Notes under the pieces: generated by a model | Databases searched by the model: none | The model's input: the letters and a program-made list of their open reading frames with translations, nothing else | What the model was told of the DNA's origin: nothing | Program-made: the position numbers and the translations under genes | Part shown: positions 26,634 through 36,710 of the stretch, one piece after another | Numbering within the stretch: position 1 is the first letter of the stretch | Layout of the letters: each line of letters begins with the position of its first letter | From: Bacterioplanoides sp965219715 | GTDB taxonomy: Bacteria; Pseudomonadota; Gammaproteobacteria; Pseudomonadales; Oceanobacteraceae | NCBI RefSeq assembly: GCF_965219715.1 | Contig: NZ_OZ244785.1 | Coordinates: 3,286,001-3,350,000 of the forward strand | Direction: 5' to 3' | Length of the DNA stretch: 64,000 bases

Positions 26634-27411
26634 TTAAAACTGCCTTAACGGCTTAGTGCTGCTAAATCTTTGATACTTTGCCTGAGATGACATCAAATTT
26701 GTGTCTCACTGCCTTAACGGCTTAGTGCTGCTGAATCCTTTTAAGGAAATTACTATGTTTCGTAAATTAGTCTCACTGCCTTAGCGGCTTAGTGCTGCTG
26801 AATCCTTCTTACTAACCCTCGTGGTGATACCTTTTAGTCTCACTGCCTTAGCGGCTTAGTGCTGCTGAATCAAATTCACCGTGCCGACACGCATTATCCA
26901 TGGGTCTCACTGCCTTAGCGGCTTAGTGCTGCTGAATCATTCATTTTTCTAAATAAGGAAGCTTTATGCCGTCTCACTGCCTTAGCGGCTTAGTGCTGCT
27001 GAATCATGAAAAAAGTTCGAAGCAAAAAAAGAAAGAATGTCTCACTGCCTTAGCGGCTTAGTGCTGCTGAATCTTATGGTCTTACCACCAAATGTAAAAC
27101 CTATTGTCTCACTGCCTTAGCGGCTTAGTGCTGCTGAATCTACAAAATGAAATTTTTCCAAAACACCAAAAAGTCTCACTGCCTTAGCGGCTTAGTGCTG
27201 CTGAATCAATGAAAAAAGTATTAACTCTGACTTCAGTTATGTCTCACTGCCTTAGCGGCTTAGTGCTGCTGAATCGAAACCTTCGATTCTTACTCAATTT
27301 ATCCTGTAGTCTCACTGCCTTAGCGGCTTAGTGCTGCTGAATCTCTCAACTCCAATTAATAAAGCATTCACTTTCGGTCTCACTGCCTTAGCGGCTTAGT
27401 GCTGCTGAATC
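26634..27411 (-). CRISPR. CRISPR array, 12 repeats of 35 bp and 11 spacers
   Basis: On the plus strand the repeat starts GTCTCACTGCC and ends GTGCTGCTGAATC; repeats begin at 26634, 26703, 26770, 26837, 26904, 26971, 27039, 27106, 27173, 27241, 27309 and 27377. Spacers are 32-34 bp. Repeat 26634 is degenerate in its first bases, and it and 26703 share a G-to-A change, so the low-coordinate end is the old trailer. The leader is therefore at 27412 and the array is transcribed on the minus strand. Then the repeat ends AGTGAGAC, a plausible 8-nt crRNA tag. An internal CACT/AGTG plus GCC/GGC stem could be the Cas6 substrate. Spacers are AT-rich; several contain Shine-Dalgarno-ATG or ATG-AAA starts. 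Confidence 0.97.
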
Positions 27412-27537
27412 AGCACACACTATTTTTCCAACCTTATCAATCTCTTACCCGGCTATTTGGGCGACTCAGCAGATTCACTGTTCTGCACACACTGTTTTTT
27501 GCCAGTTAACAACCATAAATCAACGTTAAGTGTTTGA

Positions 27538-27566
27538 TTTATATGGCTATGGCGACCGATTGTTAA
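27538..27566 (-). promoter_or_regulatory. Array promoter in the leader
   Basis: On the minus strand TTAACA (27561-27566) and TATAAA (27538-27543) are separated by exactly 17 bp. Each matches the sigma-70 consensus at five of six positions. Transcription would start near 27530, about 120 nt before the first repeat. This agrees with the orientation deduced from the degenerate trailer repeat. Confidence 0.7.
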
Positions 27567-27610
27567 AGAGCTTTGTCATCAGATTGCTACAACCCGTTAA
27601 CATTGCAGCA

Positions 27611-27639
27611 TTTATCTTTTAATCCGGTTAAAAGATAAA
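27611..27639. repeat. Perfect inverted repeat after the Cas6-RT-Cas1 stop
   Basis: Arms TTTATCTTTTAA and its exact complement (12 bp) surround a TCCGG loop, 8 bp after the stop of the fusion gene. There is no T-run beyond it. It may be a weak terminator or mRNA 3' stabiliser for the effector operon. Confidence 0.6.
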
Positions 27640-27646
27640 ACACATA

Positions 27647-30637
27647 TTAACGGTATCGCCAGGCTTTGAAAACACCCTGGCCACGTAACATCTCTTTCAG
27701 GCGGTTATTTTGCCAGCTGATATGTTCACATAAGCTTCCGGTTTTACCATCCCTGTCTTTTAGCTGGGTTTCAAAGCGGGAAGCCAGGCTGGCTAAAAAC
27801 AGGCGTTTAGCCTGGGGTGCCATAATACAACCCCGGGCTTGCCAGGAAAAATCACCGACCTTTATTTGTTGGGTATTAATTAATGTCAGCGTTGTGCGTT
27901 CAACAATATGGCGGAAAGGTTCCATTAAATCGGCCGCCAGTGCACTGAAGCGGCCATGGCTGCGATGTAAAAAACCAATTTGTGGGCATAAACCATCAAC
28001 CTGTATCAGAGCATCAACATTGGCATGCAGGCAGGTATAACCCAGGGATAACATCACATTAACCGGATCTTTGGGTGGCCGACGGTTGCGTTCGTTAAAT
28101 TGCCATTGGGGTTCCAGCTGATTTTGTATTGTCGAAAAATAATAACGTGTCGCCAGTCCTTCCTGGCCCAGTATCTGCTCATTGCAGCTGGCACGTTGCA
28201 GCTGGCTGAGAGCCTGTCCTAATTGGGGTGGCACTGGCCAGCCTTTCTGGCGCAGGGTTTCCTGTTGGTGGCGTATCCGGGCGTTAATAATTTCTTTGCT
28301 GATATGCAGGCACAGGGAGTGGTTGTTGCTGGCGCTTTGTTGTTGCAACCAGAGTTTGTGGCCGTTAACCGGCTGTCCATGGCTGAGCTGTCCCTGATAA
28401 CGACCCCGAAAGTCGGTCAGGTGAATGGGTACCTGATGCTGCAGTGCTTTTAACATAGCGGGGTGGGTAATATGGTGCTGGCCTAATAATAATACTGCTC
28501 GTAAGCCGCGCCAGGGCACGTTAATCAGGGTTTCATCTTCGCGGCTAACCACTAGCCGTTCGTTGCGGTTGCTGAGCACGCAGTTTTTGCCGGTTATGGT
28601 AATCAGGCTACCGAGCTGATTACGCAAACCAACGGCATAGGGTTGCTGATTATTATAAACCGGTAACGGATTTTGCGCGGCTGTTGTCGCTTCTGCACCT
28701 GTTTCTGAACCCGTCTGGTGTTGCTGTTGCCAGGCAGCTAACCAACCGCTGGTCTGATCTTTATTGGCTGCGTTGTGCGGGTCGTTTTGTTTGTATTCAC
28801 TACCAACGTCCAGCACCAGATCGTTACAGAATAAATAACCGATAAAATGAAAACCACGCTCGAAAGAGGTGATCCGGGTTTTGGATTTTTTCAGCGTCAG
28901 GCCATGTTCATTTAACGATTTTAACGCAGCGAGCTGTGCTTTTTCTGCCTGCTGTTGTGTCTTGCAGGTAACAATAAAATCGTCGGCAAAACGGATCGTA
29001 TTAAAGCCCTGGCGTTTCATATCGGCATCAAAATCATCCAGCATCAAATTAGCCAGTAGCGGACTAATGGGGGACCCCTGGGGCAGGCCTTTGTCACGTT
29101 GTACTGTTTTTTGCTGGAATTTAACCGGCGCTGCCAGCCATTGCATCAGCCAATAAATCAGCGGGTCATCCGGAAATAATGCCTGTAGCCGGCAGGCTAT
29201 ATGATGGTGTTCAACCTGATCAAAAAATGCATCGATATCAGCATCTAATACCCAGCCTGCTCCCTGGCGGTAGGCACGCTGAATCTGATCGGCGGCGCTT
29301 TGTCGTGAATATCCTTTACGGTAGCCAAAACTGCGGTCGCCCATCAGGCGGTCTAACATAGCGCCCAGCTTCGTTGCTACGGCCCGCTGAATAATACGAT
29401 CACCAAACGGTGGTACTGCCAGTGCCCGGATACCTCCCTGGGGTTTGTCGACCAGATAACCGGATAAACCGGGTACCTGATACTCTCCGGCGAGAATCTG
29501 ACTGGCACGACGGCGGATTGAATCGGGCAATTCGTCAGAATAAAAAGAGCTGTCTTGTTCCAGTTGTTGGGTTTCGTATTGCCATTTATAACGGCGGTTA
29601 ATCGGTGATGTTTTTTTATCCCGCCAGGCTTGTTGTAAGCTGGATTCGTTTAACAATCCGGGTAATAAGCTTTGTGCTGCTGCCAAGCGGCGATAAGTTC
29701 TGCCGCCTTCATCCGTTTGTAACCAATAACGGCCCCAGCCATAACTGCGTTTAACCCCCAGGCCAAGGTACTGACCCAGAATTAACAGCTGGTACCAGAA
29801 GCTGTCAGTATCTGCGGGCAGGCTAATGGTATGATGGCCCAATAACCCGCCCATTTGTTCATCTTTGTTATGGCTGTCTATCCAAAAACAATAATGTTGC
29901 TGTTGGCTTATTTCCGGAGCTGGTGGCCGGGGCGGTAACACCTGTAACTGGCGTTCACGTAGCAGGGTGTTACAGGCATCGTACAAGCGGTTAAATAATA
30001 ATTCGCCACTCAGATCACTGGCATCGGCGCAATAACGATCATCGTTGTAACGTTGTTGATTATTTTTTGCTTTTAATATTTTCGCCGGGCTTAACCAATG
30101 CCAGGAAAAATCTTGCTGTTGTTGCCAGATTGCACTTTCGGTTTGTAGCTGCTGTTCAGCGTATTGGCTCAGGTATTCAGTATCGGTAATCACCTGCTGA
30201 GTAAAATTATCGGTTAGCTGATGCAGGCGGATATTGTCAGTGAAAAAATCCGATTTTTTGTTGTTACCAGCGAGTGATACCGGCAGCGCTTTGAGACGAT
30301 TGACCAGGTGAAATAACAAAGCTTCACTGCCCGGCAGAGCAATAATTGAGAAATGATATAATTCACCCGGCTGATATTCCAGCCGACCATTTTCCGGAAC
30401 ATCAATTAACAGGTAGCGGCTCAGCTCGCTATTGGCAAAAGGCATTTGCCGCTCTGCGGCTGTATTGCCACGAATTAACCGTCGGATTAAGGCATTAACC
30501 GCGCTGTTGTGGTGAAAACGGCACTGGCTATGGCGCACAAACTCCAGACATACACCGAGAGATTGTAATGGCAATAACTGGTTCAGCAGAGTGCTGGAAT
30601 TGCCCGAATTATGCTGCAGCGGCGGGGAAGAATTCAT
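27647..30637 (-). CDS. Cas6-reverse transcriptase-Cas1 fusion
   Basis: This 996-aa adaptation protein has three domains. Cas6-like RAMP (about 1-330) ends in the Gly-rich loop LGLGVKRSYGWGRYW near residue 297. The RT (about 390-600) has RALAVPPFGDRIIQRAV, DADIDAFFDQVEH (catalytic Asp), LPQGSPISPLLANLMLDDF and RFADDFIV (the FADD box, about 549). Cas1 (about 700-996) has its metal ligands in LGQEGLATRYYF (Glu, about 828), IGFLHRSHGR (His, about 889) and AADLMEPFR (Asp, about 903). All active sites look intact. The family, known from Marinomonas and Vibrio, can acquire spacers from RNA. The ATG at 30637, 10 bp after the exonuclease stop, fits the Cas6 N-terminus; its ribosome binding site is poor. 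Confidence 0.94.
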   Translation of the reverse strand: MNSSPPLQHNSGNSSTLLNQLLPLQSLGVCLEFVRHSQCRFHHNSAVNALIRRLIRGNTAAERQMPFANSELSRYLLIDVPENGRLEYQPGELYHFSIIALPGSEALLFHLVNRLKALPVSLAGNNKKSDFFTDNIRLHQLTDNFTQQVITDTEYLSQYAEQQLQTESAIWQQQQDFSWHWLSPAKILKAKNNQQRYNDDRYCADASDLSGELLFNRLYDACNTLLRERQLQVLPPRPPAPEISQQQHYCFWIDSHNKDEQMGGLLGHHTISLPADTDSFWYQLLILGQYLGLGVKRSYGWGRYWLQTDEGGRTYRRLAAAQSLLPGLLNESSLQQAWRDKKTSPINRRYKWQYETQQLEQDSSFYSDELPDSIRRRASQILAGEYQVPGLSGYLVDKPQGGIRALAVPPFGDRIIQRAVATKLGAMLDRLMGDRSFGYRKGYSRQSAADQIQRAYRQGAGWVLDADIDAFFDQVEHHHIACRLQALFPDDPLIYWLMQWLAAPVKFQQKTVQRDKGLPQGSPISPLLANLMLDDFDADMKRQGFNTIRFADDFIVTCKTQQQAEKAQLAALKSLNEHGLTLKKSKTRITSFERGFHFIGYLFCNDLVLDVGSEYKQNDPHNAANKDQTSGWLAAWQQQHQTGSETGAEATTAAQNPLPVYNNQQPYAVGLRNQLGSLITITGKNCVLSNRNERLVVSREDETLINVPWRGLRAVLLLGQHHITHPAMLKALQHQVPIHLTDFRGRYQGQLSHGQPVNGHKLWLQQQSASNNHSLCLHISKEIINARIRHQQETLRQKGWPVPPQLGQALSQLQRASCNEQILGQEGLATRYYFSTIQNQLEPQWQFNERNRRPPKDPVNVMLSLGYTCLHANVDALIQVDGLCPQIGFLHRSHGRFSALAADLMEPFRHIVERTTLTLINTQQIKVGDFSWQARGCIMAPQAKRLFLASLASRFETQLKDRDGKTGSLCEHISWQNNRLKEMLRGQGVFKAWRYR

Positions 30638-30647
30638 AACGCGCCGG

Positions 30648-31193
30648 TTAGTCCAGTTTGAGCTTTTGGTAACAGGCCTGCAGTACCCTGGCATCCCATA
30701 AGGCGTTATGCTTTTGATTATCCTGATGAGGCTGCATGGCAGCAAACTGTTCGCGGTTTATATCCGGGTCGATGCCTTTGAGGCGTAACGCGGTTGATAA
30801 ATCGGCAACCATATAATGAATATTGCCGGGGATATGTAACGCACCACCAAACAGTTGACAAAACAGTACCCAATCCCAGGCCGGACAATCTGCCCATATC
30901 TGGATGGCATCAAATTGTGTTAACCAGGTTTGCAGTGCGTTTTTGATATACTGGCGGTCGCCATAACACAAGGTCTGGTTTTCCTGCTGCTGAACGAAAG
31001 GGGTGGGTTTATCCGCGATCCAGCGGCAGTGGTTGATAACGTTTTCTTGCAGCCAATCATCAACTTGCTGGTAATTAAAATCGTTAAATTCGGCATAAAA
31101 GGTTTTGCCACATTCACTGATCAACGCCAGGCTGATAAGGCTGGTATCCTGTTGTAAACCGGTAAACTCGCTGTCGTAAAATAGATTAGTCAT
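30648..31193 (-). CDS. DEDDh-type 3'-5' exonuclease in the adaptation operon
   Basis: This 181-aa protein has the DnaQ-like exonuclease signature: motif I YDSEFTGL (D-x-E at residues 7-9), a central Asp region IWADCPAWDWVLF, and motif III HNALWDAR (about 162-169) with the His and Asp of the DEDDh class. It lies 5 bp after the RAMP gene and 10 bp before the Cas6-RT-Cas1 start, so it is co-expressed with adaptation genes. DnaQ-like exonucleases trim prespacers in other CRISPR types; trimming of RT products or prespacer 3' ends here is inference. Its substrate, DNA or RNA, cannot be told. Confidence 0.8.
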   Translation of the reverse strand: MTNLFYDSEFTGLQQDTSLISLALISECGKTFYAEFNDFNYQQVDDWLQENVINHCRWIADKPTPFVQQQENQTLCYGDRQYIKNALQTWLTQFDAIQIWADCPAWDWVLFCQLFGGALHIPGNIHYMVADLSTALRLKGIDPDINREQFAAMQPHQDNQKHNALWDARVLQACYQKLKLD

Positions 31194-31198
31194 AGTAG

Positions 31199-33391
31199 TT
31201 AGTTGCGCTTGTAGGTATTGTTATTATTTTTCTGTTGTTTGGGCGGCTCTTTGTTTTCTTTCAATGGTGCTAGCTTGTCTTCCGCCGAACGCTTACCGCC
31301 CAAATGCTGACTGGTTACGTCTTTGTGGTCGTTGTTAACAAACCATTTAAAAATATCGGAACCTTTTTCAGGCAAAGGGTAATGTACCGGTACGTCTTTT
31401 TGCAAAGAAGCGGTTCTACCCAGTTGCAATAAATAGGCTTGTTTATCACTATCAATCAGTTGTTGGTTTTGCAGCCAATGCTGGTCTCCGACACTGCGCC
31501 AACCGGCTTTGATGCTTGGCCCGACACCTTTGCTGTTTAATTCCTGCAGCTGATAACGTTGTTCAGTTTTTAACGGCTTGATGTGGATATCTTTCACCTG
31601 CACCATGCCCAAGCCAAGCGGTTTGCCCATGCCTAAGCGGTGAATAAAATCTTCCCCTGGGTTCAGGCTCTGGCACAGCAGATTCAGCTCGGCGTCGGTT
31701 AAATTTTGGAAGTCAATTTCAAAGCTGAAATCCAAACCTTTGGCAACCGGGTAGACCTTACTTTTCAGGTGGTCTGTTGCTCCTTGGGTATAAAAATCCT
31801 GTGGTGAATATTGCAGTTTTTCCGGGTGGGGTAAATAACGTTTCCAGCCATTGGGGATGGCGTTGTTACGCTGATCGGGATTTGCCATGGTTTGTTTATT
31901 GACCAGTTCCCCTTGTGCGGTCGAAAAATACATAGCCGGTGAGGGTGCTTTCGGCGAATTGAGGGTATCCAATACAATAGCGTTTTGCCCACAATGGTGT
32001 TCGTTGACTTTGATTGTTTGCTCAAAGGCACCATTGTGAAAACGCAGGCGCGATGCCAGGGTGATGGTTTCGCGGACTTTTTTGCTGTCTTCAACAATGC
32101 CAAACAGCACCTCCGCTGGTGATAGCTGGATAGCCTGTTCTTGCTGCTGGTCTTGTTCTTTTTTGTTGTCTTGCTTTGCCCTGCGTTGAGCAATGCTGCC
32201 ATAGTCCCCCAGGTAGTCGGCACTCTCGCCTAATTCATCACGCCATAAGCTAGAGTACGCCAGGTTGGAAACCTGGAGCTGACCTTCGTTATCTTTGATA
32301 TCGAAATAGATCAGATCACCGGATTGCACCTTACGAAACTCATCCTCGTTTCCTTTGGCGCTGCCAACAGGGCGATAAGGCAGGCTGTTATCCTCTTCAT
32401 AACGGGCTTCGGCAATGGTATGAAAGCGCTCTAATACCTCGGATGGGATAGGAATACGCTTACGCTGTTTTATTTTTTCTTTATCGTAAGGAATAAACCA
32501 TTCGTGTTTTTTGCCCCATAAGCGGTCATTAACTGGCGCTCCAGAGGCGTAGATTATGCCAGCGACTTCGCTGCTTCTTTCCTGATGTTTTTTAGGCAGT
32601 ATTTTTTTATTCTGAAAAATATTTTGCGCTAACAAATAATGGGACTTAGGCCGGTTATTTGGTTCTTGGATTTTAATATGAAAACTGTTATTGTGGAAAA
32701 TCTTGCCATTGAGTGAAATTCTTCGCACATTGTCATTGAGCGGTAAATAAAAAATGGGTTTGGATTGTAAATCCTCATCTTTCCAGAGTATTTTTCCTTT
32801 GTCTCTTTTATTGTATTCGCCAATATATACCCCTAAACATTCATGTAATGATGAGCAATCATCAAACGCGGTTCGCCACTTTTTATCTACGTAAAAACAT
32901 TTTCTATCTTTATTCTCTTTGTAAGAGAGCGTCGGTAATTTTAATGGAATAATAAAATAATTGTCGTCACTATCGACTTCTAATTCGCCAATCGCAGATA
33001 GCGCGTTCCCCATGGCTGTGCGGCCACTGTATTGGCTGCTATTGGCGACTCTTAAGGGCGAGTCGGATAATATTTCCGCCACATTGGCGATCATGCCGCG
33101 CAATGAACTGCCAGGGATCGCCAGTTCACCACCGATATGAAAGGGTATGATGTCGTTGGGGGTCTTATTGTTTTTATTTCCTTTTTTCTGCTCGCCACCA
33201 ATGGCTAAAGGGCTGAGGGTTTTACAGCGCACTTTTAATGTGCCTGAGTTTAATTCTGGTAGCAGCGCATCGTGGCGAACCTGAGTCAGGCCATTGTTGA
33301 TGTCTCTGGGGTCAAGATCATTCGATTTCTTACGCTTACCCTGATCAGAGAAAGGCACAAAATGATACGGGTTATAAAAGTGTGTCGTCAT
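31199..33391 (-). CDS. Large CRISPR RAMP protein, TIGR03986-like
   Basis: This 730-aa RAMP protein starts MTTHFYNPYHFVPFSD; FYNPY-FVP is the start I associate with the TIGR03986 family of type III loci. The N-terminal RAMP module has LSPLAIGGEQ, IPGSSLRGMIANVAEIL and GRTAMGNALSAIGEL. The central part may hold further RAMP-like insertions. The C-terminal Gly-rich loop HRLGMGKPLGLGMVQVKDI is a second RAMP hallmark. It should form part of the crRNA-binding backbone. The start at 33391 has AGAGGAAG upstream, overlapping the end of the previous gene region. Confidence 0.82.
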   Translation of the reverse strand: MTTHFYNPYHFVPFSDQGKRKKSNDLDPRDINNGLTQVRHDALLPELNSGTLKVRCKTLSPLAIGGEQKKGNKNNKTPNDIIPFHIGGELAIPGSSLRGMIANVAEILSDSPLRVANSSQYSGRTAMGNALSAIGELEVDSDDNYFIIPLKLPTLSYKENKDRKCFYVDKKWRTAFDDCSSLHECLGVYIGEYNKRDKGKILWKDEDLQSKPIFYLPLNDNVRRISLNGKIFHNNSFHIKIQEPNNRPKSHYLLAQNIFQNKKILPKKHQERSSEVAGIIYASGAPVNDRLWGKKHEWFIPYDKEKIKQRKRIPIPSEVLERFHTIAEARYEEDNSLPYRPVGSAKGNEDEFRKVQSGDLIYFDIKDNEGQLQVSNLAYSSLWRDELGESADYLGDYGSIAQRRAKQDNKKEQDQQQEQAIQLSPAEVLFGIVEDSKKVRETITLASRLRFHNGAFEQTIKVNEHHCGQNAIVLDTLNSPKAPSPAMYFSTAQGELVNKQTMANPDQRNNAIPNGWKRYLPHPEKLQYSPQDFYTQGATDHLKSKVYPVAKGLDFSFEIDFQNLTDAELNLLCQSLNPGEDFIHRLGMGKPLGLGMVQVKDIHIKPLKTEQRYQLQELNSKGVGPSIKAGWRSVGDQHWLQNQQLIDSDKQAYLLQLGRTASLQKDVPVHYPLPEKGSDIFKWFVNNDHKDVTSQHLGGKRSAEDKLAPLKENKEPPKQQKNNNNTYKRN

Positions 33392-33393
33392 TT

Positions 33394-34823
33394 TTAAACT
33401 TCCTCTGTTGCAGTTAACTGTTCGGACAGTTGTTGCTGCCATTGCTCAAGCTGTTTTGGCTCAAGGTCGAGCTGATGGGTTTGCAGATATCGACTCATAG
33501 CCGACCAGTCAATGGCTTCTATCTGGTGGGTGGTTGGGGCGGTCAGGTGTACCTGGCCAAAGCCTTTGTTGGCGCCCCAGCCCAAAGGAATCAGCCCTTC
33601 GGTAAAGTCTTTTAATGCGTAGAACAGGATCAACAGGGCGCCATTGTTCTGGGCTTGCAGGGCGCTGCTATTGATGTGCATATTGAAGTTAAAACAATTG
33701 CCGTAGCAGGCTTCTGCAAAAAACAAGGCGCTGTCTTTAACTTCCCCGGTAAAGCGATCAATGGCGTTAAAACTTTGCTTGTGGGTACAGGCTGACATGG
33801 GCAAATCAGAGCTGCCTTCGCTGATGGCGATATAAGATTTCCGTTGGGTGTTGCCAAACAAGCTGTCGATTAATGCATCCGTTGTTTCGGTGAGGCACTT
33901 AAGCGCAGTTGCAGGCTCGGGATCAGTTTCTTGTTGCGACAATGCCAGGGAGCTGATGATATGCCGGCAACGGGACCGGAAAACCCCTAATAATGTCGAG
34001 GCAGGAATATAGGGGTAGCCATCACGTTGTTTAAATTTGATGGGGTCTGCTTCTTCGTTGTTTGAGGTTTTGCGCTCACTCTCTGCGGCGATCAGCAGGG
34101 GGGATTTCAAATACAGACTAAAGGGTATTTTAATCAAGCCCTGTTGTTTGAATGTGGCGTGTGTTTGTTGTGGCAGGTCTGCGGGTTGATAGGGTAATTC
34201 AGTACAGTCTTTTTGCTGCAGCCAGTAATACACATCATCCTGGCTGAGCGTTTCAATTTTATCGATATTAAGAGTGAACTCACCCAAACGTTTATTGGCC
34301 CCTGAGCCCAATTGAAATGGGTTGGTCTCTGAAAATAATAACAACAGGTCGATGATGGTGAGTTTTTCAGCCTCGGATACATCATCCAATTCAATGGTTA
34401 GCGTGAACGCCGTGCCTGGGTCTACCGATTCGGATTTAAACAGCAGTTTATCTTCTGCGGTGGCGGTAATCGGGTTGATTTTATTGTGGGTGGTAATGCG
34501 GGTATGGGCTGTTTTCGCCCGCGCATCATAAACACGAATGCGGCTGTGGTTGCCGCTGTCATCCAGATTGGCACTGCCAAAAAGTGTATTCAGGGTTTGC
34601 TGTTGCTCCGGGTCGCTGATGTCCTGCGCCGCGGCGCGCAACAGGCCACGTAATGAGGTGGAAGGCAGATAAGGCTTGCCGAGCACATCACGATAGACGA
34701 GGGCATATTCAATCTCTTTTTCTTCGTTCTTTGGATGCGGAAGAAATGCGACTTGCCCCGAGGATATACGCAGGGCGGAAGTCAGGGTTAGGGTTAAATG
34801 TATGCGGATGCGTGCGAATGCCT

Positions 34824-34827
<4 letters not shown>
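33394..34827 (-). CDS. Double-RAMP (Cas7-like fusion) protein
   Basis: The product (477 aa) contains two consecutive Cas7/Csm3-type modules. Module 1 (1-210): LRISSGQ, YLPSTSLRGLLRAAAQ, LFGSAN, and LGSGANKRLGEFTL. Module 2 (235-460): SPLLIAAESERK, YIPASTLLGVFRSRCRH, LFGNTQRKS, NAIDRFTGEVKDSALFFAEACYG (the IDR-TG loop typical of Cas7) and LGWGANKGFGQVHL. Such loops hold the Asp that cleaves target RNA in Csm3/Cmr4; I cannot decide which module is active. The ATG overlaps the previous stop by 4 bp (ATGA), indicating coupled translation. Confidence 0.85.

Positions 34828-36706
<1,879 letters not shown>

Positions 36707-36710
<4 letters not shown>

Larger units (their letters stand above)
27412..27646 (-). 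promoter_or_regulatory. CRISPR leader
   Basis: This AT-rich 235 bp separates the array from the Cas1 fusion gene. It contains an IHF-like site TATCAATCTCTTA (27435-27447, full match to WATCAANNNNTTR) 24 bp from the first repeat. It also holds two near-copies of GCACACACT followed by a T-tract (27413 and 27485, 72 bp apart), an inverted repeat ATAAATCAA/TTGATTTAT (27515-27542), and the array promoter. No coding sequence is present. Confidence 0.75.

Noticed and set aside
26669..27376. Count of ATG per spacer as evidence for RNA origin
   Set aside because: ATG is expected by chance in nearly half of 32-nt AT-rich spacers. Only Shine-Dalgarno and ATG-AAA contexts are used as argument.
28800..29470. 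Reverse transcriptase as part of a group II intron
   Set aside because: The RT is in one continuous frame between Cas6-like and Cas1 domains, with no intron RNA ends or maturase domain, so it is a CRISPR fusion.
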